This document shows, piece after piece, positions 59,781 to 64,000 of a stretch of DNA of 64,000 nucleotides. A program made the position numbers and the translations under genes. A model generated the notes under the pieces. That model was not told the DNA's origin. It did not search any database and saw only the letters and a program-made list of their open reading frames with translations. The DNA is from CAVUDO01 sp963740255 (GTDB lineage: Bacteria; Actinomycetota; Actinomycetes; Mycobacteriales; Cryptosporangiaceae): assembly GCA_963740255.1 (NCBI GenBank), contig CAVUDO010000005.1:248001-312000 (forward strand), read 5' to 3'. How positions within the stretch are numbered: the first letter of the stretch is position 1; each line of letters opens with the position of its first letter.

Positions 59781-60048
59781 CTACACCGATCATGATTACG
59801 TCGGAGGGCGGCGGAACGTACTGCGCGACTGCCCCACGGCCCTTCTCGCCCATCTCTTGAAGCTTCGGCACGAGATCCTGAGAGTTCGGGGCAGCAGCGA
59901 TCACCTTGCCGTTCTTGACAGCCACCCAGAGCCCGATCCAGCGGTCGAGGTCTGCCAACCGGCGTTCCGGTTCTATCCGTTTCTGACGCCCTCGCATACC
60001 ATGACGATAGCCAGCGCGACGCGCGACACGCCAGAAAATGTCTGTCAT
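59776..60048 (-). CDS. DUF5678-like small protein
   Basis: Ninety residues from ATG 60048 (AGGCGAAGTC upstream). The core is WIGLWVAVKNGKVIAAAPNS, QDLVPKLQEMGEKG and a C-terminal PPSDVIMIGVG, which fits DUF5678-type small proteins often coded beside clan AA proteases. It precedes the retropepsin-like gene and probably shares its transcript. Function unknown. Confidence 0.72.
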   Translation of the reverse strand: MTDIFWRVARRAGYRHGMRGRQKRIEPERRLADLDRWIGLWVAVKNGKVIAAAPNSQDLVPKLQEMGEKGRGAVAQYVPPPSDVIMIGVG

Positions 60049-60070
60049 GACTTCGCCTCACCTCGTCTCG

Positions 60071-60091
60071 CGTAAGGCGAATCGCCTTACG
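60071..60091. promoter_or_regulatory. Perfect palindromic operator
   Basis: CGTAAGGCG and CGCCTTACG flank AAT, a 21-base exact palindrome in the 72-base space between the divergent DUF5678 and HTH genes. It is the natural target of the adjacent HTH protein. Confidence 0.75.
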
Positions 60092-60120
60092 CCCTACAGC
60101 CAACTGTACCGGAGGTCGTG

Positions 60121-60483
60121 ATGGCGAGCATCGCACTTCGTGAGGTGTCGGCGAAGGTGTTCGGCAACGAGAAGACCGCCGAGGTCGTACGAGCGCTTGC
60201 GGCGCAGAACCACACAGCCACGGCGCAGCAGATCGCGCAACGAACGGGGATCGGGCACTCGCTCGTCGGGGATGTGTTGAAACGGCTAGCAGCAGCATCT
60301 CTGGCGAAGCCGCTACCGAGGTCGCACACGCGGGGAGCGCTGTACTACGAAGCCGACCCCGACGATGAGGTGTGGGTAGCCATGGTTCGGCTGACAGACA
60401 CCATGTTCGACAGGCACGAGCGGACGGGTGATCTTGGGGACAGCGACGACTGGCTGGCTTCTCAAGTGCGGCCGAAGGTGTAG
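60121..60483 (+). CDS. Winged-helix-like DNA-binding regulator
   Basis: About 120 residues from ATG 60121 behind GGAGG. TATAQQIAQRTGIGHSLVGD and VLKRLAAASLAKPLPRSHTR form a winged HTH (ArsR/MarR-type). The C-terminus is acidic. It sits divergent to the protease genes around the palindrome. It likely represses the pair and itself, by inference. Confidence 0.72.
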   Translation: MASIALREVSAKVFGNEKTAEVVRALAAQNHTATAQQIAQRTGIGHSLVGDVLKRLAAASLAKPLPRSHTRGALYYEADPDDEVWVAMVRLTDTMFDRHERTGDLGDSDDWLASQVRPKV

Positions 60484-60552
60484 CCGACCCTGTAGCCAAG
60501 ACCCCAAATTTCGGTGGACGAGCGCGGTCGATGGCAGACAGCGAACCCCCGG

Positions 60553-62238
60553 TCATGCACGATCCCGGACGACCACGGTTGCCCTGCGCGGATTTTGCAA
60601 GGCGGGGGTTAGGGGTTCGAGTCCCCTCGTCTCCACCGACCTAACCATTGTGCGAACCGGGGTGTCTTCCTCGGCCTGGGCTTCCTGGCGTTGGCCGGGG
60701 ATGGTGGTGCCGGGGCCGGGGATTCTGAACACGGGGATCGCTCCTTGTTCGGTGAGCTGGATTTCGGCGACGAGGGCTTCGATCGCGGCTTTGCGTTCGG
60801 CGGACGTGCCGTTGGTGATGGTGTCGGAGAGGTAGTGGCGTAGCCGGTCGATGGTGGCCGGCGGCGGTTCGGCGGGTTCGGCGTGGATGGTGTCGGCGAG
60901 TTCGTCGCGGCGGGTTTTGAGTTGTTCGATTTGGTCGCGTAGCTCGCGGATACGGGGGCCGGCGGTGGTGTCGTCCATCGTGTCGTTCTCGAACGCGGTG
61001 TGGTAGCGGTCGATCGCGGCTTGCTTGTTCTTGATCTGTGCCCCGATGGCGTCGTGTTCGGCGTGGCGGTCGGTGTGGCTTTCGCGGTGGTGTGCGACGG
61101 CGCGGGTGATGGCGTCGGCGATGAGGTCGCCGGTGTCGGTGTAGAAGTCGTAGAGGGCTTGCAGGACGGCGGTGTCGGCTTCGTCGGCAGGCAGGCGCGG
61201 CGCGTGGCAGCCGGCGGGGCCGTAGCGGGCGCGGGAGAAGCAGGTGTAGTAGCGGTAGCGGCGGGTGCGGCCGGTGGCGGCGGTGCCGACGTATTTGTGG
61301 CCGCAGTCCGGGCAGGTGATGAGCCCGGTGAGGTGGTAGTCCGAATCGCTGGCGGCGCGTTGGGTGTGGGCGTCGGCGCGGGCGGCGGCGATGTCGCGGG
61401 CGCGTTGCCAGGTGGCCCGGTCGATGAGCGGTTCGTGGGCGTCGGGGACGTGGACGTCGCGGTAGGCGATGTCTCCGGCGTAGGCGGGGTTAGCCAGGAT
61501 CCGGCCGACGGTGTACCCGGACCAGGGTTTGCCGGTGCGGTTGCGGACGCCGCGTCGGTTGAGTTCGGCGGCGATGCCTCGGGTGCCGGTCCGGTCGTGG
61601 GTGTACTGGCGGAAGATGTCGCGCAGGACCGGTGTCTCCTCCGGGTGCGGGACGAGCTTCTGGGTGTCCTTGTCGACGTGGTAGCCGAACGGGCGGGTCC
61701 CGCCGGCCCATTTGCCTTTGCTGGCCTTGGCCGACATGCCGTTGATGACCCGGTCGATGATCGTTTCCCGCTCGAACTCGGCGAACACGCCGAGGAGCTG
61801 GACGAGCATCCGGCCGATCGCGGTGCCGGTGTCGAACGGTTCGGTGGCCGAGCAGAACGCCACCCCGGCCTCGTCCAGCTCGCCGAGCAGGTCGAGTAGG
61901 TCGGACAGGCGTCGGGAGAACCGGTCGACGCGGTAGACCAGCAACGCGTCGAACCGGCCCGCGCGCGCGGCTTGGAGGGCTTTCTGTAGTTCGGGTCGGT
62001 CGGTGGTCGCCCCGGACGCGTCGTCGCTGTAGGTCGCGACGAGAGCCCACCCGATTTGGGAGGCGACGTAGGAGGTCAGCGAGGAGAGTTGGGCGTCGAT
62101 GGAGAACGGCTGGTGTTCGTCGTCGGTCGAGCGCCGCAGGTAGATCGCTACCCGGCGGGGTGTCCCGGCGGCGACGGCGAGGCCGCCGCGTGGGCGTTTG
62201 CGTTTGCCGGCTTTGGTGCCGGCGGTCGGACTGCTCAT
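60553..62238 (-). CDS. Large serine recombinase
   Basis: A 561-residue serine integrase from ATG 62238. The catalytic domain has AIYLRRSTDDEHQPFSIDAQ (Y-x-R-x-S) and LLVYRVDRFSRRLSDLLDLL; the recombinase domain includes RGIAAELNRRGVRNRTGKPW and GYTVGRILANPAYAGDI; a zinc ribbon has LITCPDCGHKYVGTAATG. A coiled coil follows. The last ~25 residues (VETRGLEPLTPALQ) are coded by the reverse strand of the tRNA-derived repeat. It belongs to the second element. Confidence 0.93.
   Translation of the reverse strand: MSSPTAGTKAGKRKRPRGGLAVAAGTPRRVAIYLRRSTDDEHQPFSIDAQLSSLTSYVASQIGWALVATYSDDASGATTDRPELQKALQAARAGRFDALLVYRVDRFSRRLSDLLDLLGELDEAGVAFCSATEPFDTGTAIGRMLVQLLGVFAEFERETIIDRVINGMSAKASKGKWAGGTRPFGYHVDKDTQKLVPHPEETPVLRDIFRQYTHDRTGTRGIAAELNRRGVRNRTGKPWSGYTVGRILANPAYAGDIAYRDVHVPDAHEPLIDRATWQRARDIAAARADAHTQRAASDSDYHLTGLITCPDCGHKYVGTAATGRTRRYRYYTCFSRARYGPAGCHAPRLPADEADTAVLQALYDFYTDTGDLIADAITRAVAHHRESHTDRHAEHDAIGAQIKNKQAAIDRYHTAFENDTMDDTTAGPRIRELRDQIEQLKTRRDELADTIHAEPAEPPPATIDRLRHYLSDTITNGTSAERKAAIEALVAEIQLTEQGAIPVFRIPGPGTTIPGQRQEAQAEEDTPVRTMVRSVETRGLEPLTPALQNPRRATVVVRDRA
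60594..60637 (+). repeat. attR: second copy of the tRNA-Ala 3' end
   Basis: An exact 44-base copy of 47658-47701; sequence diverges on both sides. It lies inside the 3' end of the serine recombinase gene and marks the boundary between the two elements. Confidence 0.9.
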
Positions 62239-62429
62239 GGTGGCCTCCGTGGGCGCTCCTCGATGCGGTACCTGTGTCGTGCCAGTGCGGTGTGGGTGCC
62301 GGGGGTGGGCGTGGTGCCCACCCCGGCCGGGTCATGCGGCGTGGTCGGGGTGGTCGGGTGGTCGGTCCACCACCGGGCGATGAGTACGGCGAGTGCTTCC
62401 ACGGCGGTGTCGTACTGGGCTGGTGTCAT
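62235..62429 (-). CDS. Small hypothetical protein upstream of the recombinase
   Basis: Sixty-four residues: MTPAQYDTAVEALAVLIARW and a Pro/Thr/His-rich second half. It overlaps the recombinase start by four bases (ATGA). No family is recognised. Coupled translation with the recombinase suggests an accessory role, which is an inference. Confidence 0.6.
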   Translation of the reverse strand: MTPAQYDTAVEALAVLIARWWTDHPTTPTTPHDPAGVGTTPTPGTHTALARHRYRIEERPRRPP

Positions 62430-62677
62430 GGTGGCCGTTTCGATCGGGCGATCCGAATGGGATTCATCGACCCACCGGGCGTATCACGGTGACGGTTATC
62501 GCGCGGCTTTCCGACGCCGTTTGACGCTGCCGGTTCGGTGTGTGTTTGTTCGCATTCATCATACCCGATGCGGACGACATTATCGTCGGACTTTCGTACC
62601 ATTCTCCCCCTGGGAAAGGCTCGTAGTGGTCAGTCGCTATTCGTGTACGCATTACCCGGTTGCCTCCTTTCTTGTGC

Positions 62678-63561
62678 TTATCCCCGCCGCTTATGCGGCG
62701 TGGTGGTCGGCGGTGGTGGGAAGGTCGGCCAGGCGTCGGCGGGTGGTGTCCCCGGCCGGAGCCACACCCCCCGGCCGGGTGGATGCCCGTTCCGCTGGCG
62801 GTGGCGACCCGCAGCCCACCGGTCACGCCTGGGTGGTCGCCCAGGCGGGCGCGCAGGGTGTGCTCTTGGCGGTGGGTCTGCATGCGGATGAGCACGGTGT
62901 GGTCGAGGTCGGCGGCGCGGTGTAGCCGGGCGTAGCCGGTGGGCTTGTCCAGGACCCGCCACGTCGGTTCGGTGGCGTTGTCGTACTCCAACCAGAACGA
63001 CACGGTGCGGCCGTCCTGGACCCACACGCCGTGCCCGTCGGGGTGGACCAGGTTCCCGGTGACCGTCCCGCAGGTCCGTTCGGACCACCACAGCGACAGT
63101 GCCGCACCACGGTTGTGCCGGGCGTGGGCGGCCAGGTCCACGAAGAACCCGTTGACGCCGAGGAGGTGCCCCAGCCGGGGACTGGCCGAGAGCCGGTTGG
63201 TCTTCGCCGCGAGGGTGCCCGCGCCGGGGGTGGGTGTGCCGTCGCGGGCGGCGATGAATGCCGCGCCGACCGGGCCGAGCATCCATCGCCACGACTGCGA
63301 ACCGGGCCGCACACAGTCACGGAACCGGGTCAGCACCCCACGGGAGGTGAGCAGGTGGAGCCGGTTGCGGGCGGTGTGGACGTTGTCGAACCCGAGTGCT
63401 GCGACGTGCTCGGTGCTGAGCACCTGGTGTTCGGCGAGCAGGTCGAGTAGCCACCGGTCCCGAGAAGTGAGCCGCCGTAGTTCACCAGCCACATCGGGTA
63501 CACCCGAGCGGGGGCGGGAGCCGGCCCGGCCGGGCCGATGAGCGCGTGATGTGGTGGTCAT
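62678..63561 (-). pseudogene. Replication-relaxation protein, frameshifted
   Basis: From ATG 63561 the frame has LTSRDRWLLDLLAEHQVLST, NRLHLLTSRGVLTRFRDCVR and SWRWMLGPVGAAFIAARDGT, and SFWLEYDNATEPTWRVL, matching the plasmid replication-relaxation family. Near 62767-62772, a run of six C, the natural C-terminus (VWLRPGTPPADAW) is in another frame and ends at 62678. The original frame would run to 62464 with no family features. A single-base loss in the run explains this. Confidence 0.75.
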
Positions 63562-64000
63562 ATTGACCAGTCACCTTTCGGGTCCACGCCGGACAGCCCC
63601 TCTGACCAGCAGCTACGGACGGAGCGGGTCAGAGCCTCACCCGGAGGGTCGTCTCCGACTGAGCCGCCGAGTGAACCGCCGACAGACGCTCCGACCGGCG
63701 ACCAGCACGAGGCCGGCGTCGCCAACGGCATGCAGTCGCTCGTTACCGGCAGAGTCCCGGCGAGGCGTTGACGAGCAGGTAGGCGGTGGTGTTGCCCTAA
63801 CGGGTCAGGGAACGCCTGCGGCCAGGCCCTCGACCGACGGGCAGCGGCCGGCGTCGCCATCGCGCATTGCCGCACAGGCGCCGCCTTGTTCGCCGATGAT
63901 GGTCGGCATGGCGAACAGCGTGTCGGCGTCGTCCTGCCCCTGGTGTCGGCGCTCGTCGGCGCGGGCCTGACCTACTTCCTCAACGTTCGTTACCGTCGGC
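63562..64000. other. Unresolved end of window
   Basis: About 440 bases. No gene is firmly supported. On the plus strand near the edge a frame reads VGVVLPLVSALVGAGLTYFL then NVRYRR, a likely transmembrane helix of a gene continuing past the window; no clear start is visible. Confidence 0.3.

Noticed and set aside
63558..63970. Open frames at the right end on both strands
   Set aside because: Composition is not protein-like and no start or family could be assigned.

Overview
The window is very GC-rich DNA with dense GTG/ATG starts and many ATGA/GTGA overlaps. Gene content and order are those of an actinomycete chromosome around its replication origin. A chaplin-like secreted protein and the order dnaA-dnaN-gnd-recF-DUF721-gyrB-gyrA point to a mycelial actinobacterium (Micromonosporales, Frankiales or Cryptosporangiales-like). 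The genus cannot be fixed from the sequence alone.

Layout. (1) 1-5.6 kb is an accessory edge: the start of a secreted protein, a resolvase-like protein, a three-gene XRE/DUF5753 regulator cassette, a VapC fragment, a NUDIX hydrolase, an MFS transporter and a MazEF pair with a three-repeat operator. (2) 5.7-29.5 kb is the conserved left arm of the origin region: tRNA nucleotidyltransferase, NUDIX, murJ, a pseudokinase with an extracellular beta-sandwich, sigM and its anti-sigma gene, trxB with a SigR-type promoter, two trxA, cwlM, a GNAT gene, an aminotransferase, an ATP-grasp ligase, parB, parA (two parS sites lie inside parA), rsmG and jag. Inserted in it are secreted proteins, among them the five-repeat chaplin-like protein, and a broken HerA/DUF853-like gene. 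(3) 29.6-47.7 kb is the origin core: yidC, an unusual in-frame rnpA-yidD fusion, rpmH, dnaA, oriC with DnaA boxes, dnaN, gnd, recF, DUF721, gyrB, gyrA with a 420-residue intein directly after the catalytic tyrosine, a DUF3566 membrane gene split by a frameshift, tRNA-Ile, a DLW-39 family gene and tRNA-Ala.

(4) 47.70-60.64 kb is an actinomycete integrative and conjugative element (AICE) in the 3' end of tRNA-Ala, bounded by an exact 44-bp repeat. It carries a tyrosine integrase, Xis, a RepSA-like initiator, an Spd-like membrane protein, an FtsK-like transfer protein, several small zinc-ribbon or hypothetical proteins, a GntR regulator, a GNAT gene and a cargo end with a retropepsin-like protein, a DUF5678-like protein and a divergent winged-helix regulator around a perfect palindrome. 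Two different IS3-family insertions, each 1316 bp by my reading, break rep and a conserved small gene. In both cases removing the IS plus one target duplication restores an uninterrupted frame, so the element looks recently damaged. (5) From the right attachment repeat onward a second element begins, with a large serine recombinase whose C-terminus is read through the tRNA-derived repeat, and a frameshifted replication-relaxation gene. Two elements therefore seem stacked at one tRNA gene.

How it works together: the core combines replication initiation and clamp loading, segregation, gyrase, membrane insertion and RNase P maturation, cell-wall precursor control (MurJ, pseudokinase, CwlM) and thiol redox control. 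The right third is mobile DNA using tRNA-Ala as its dock.
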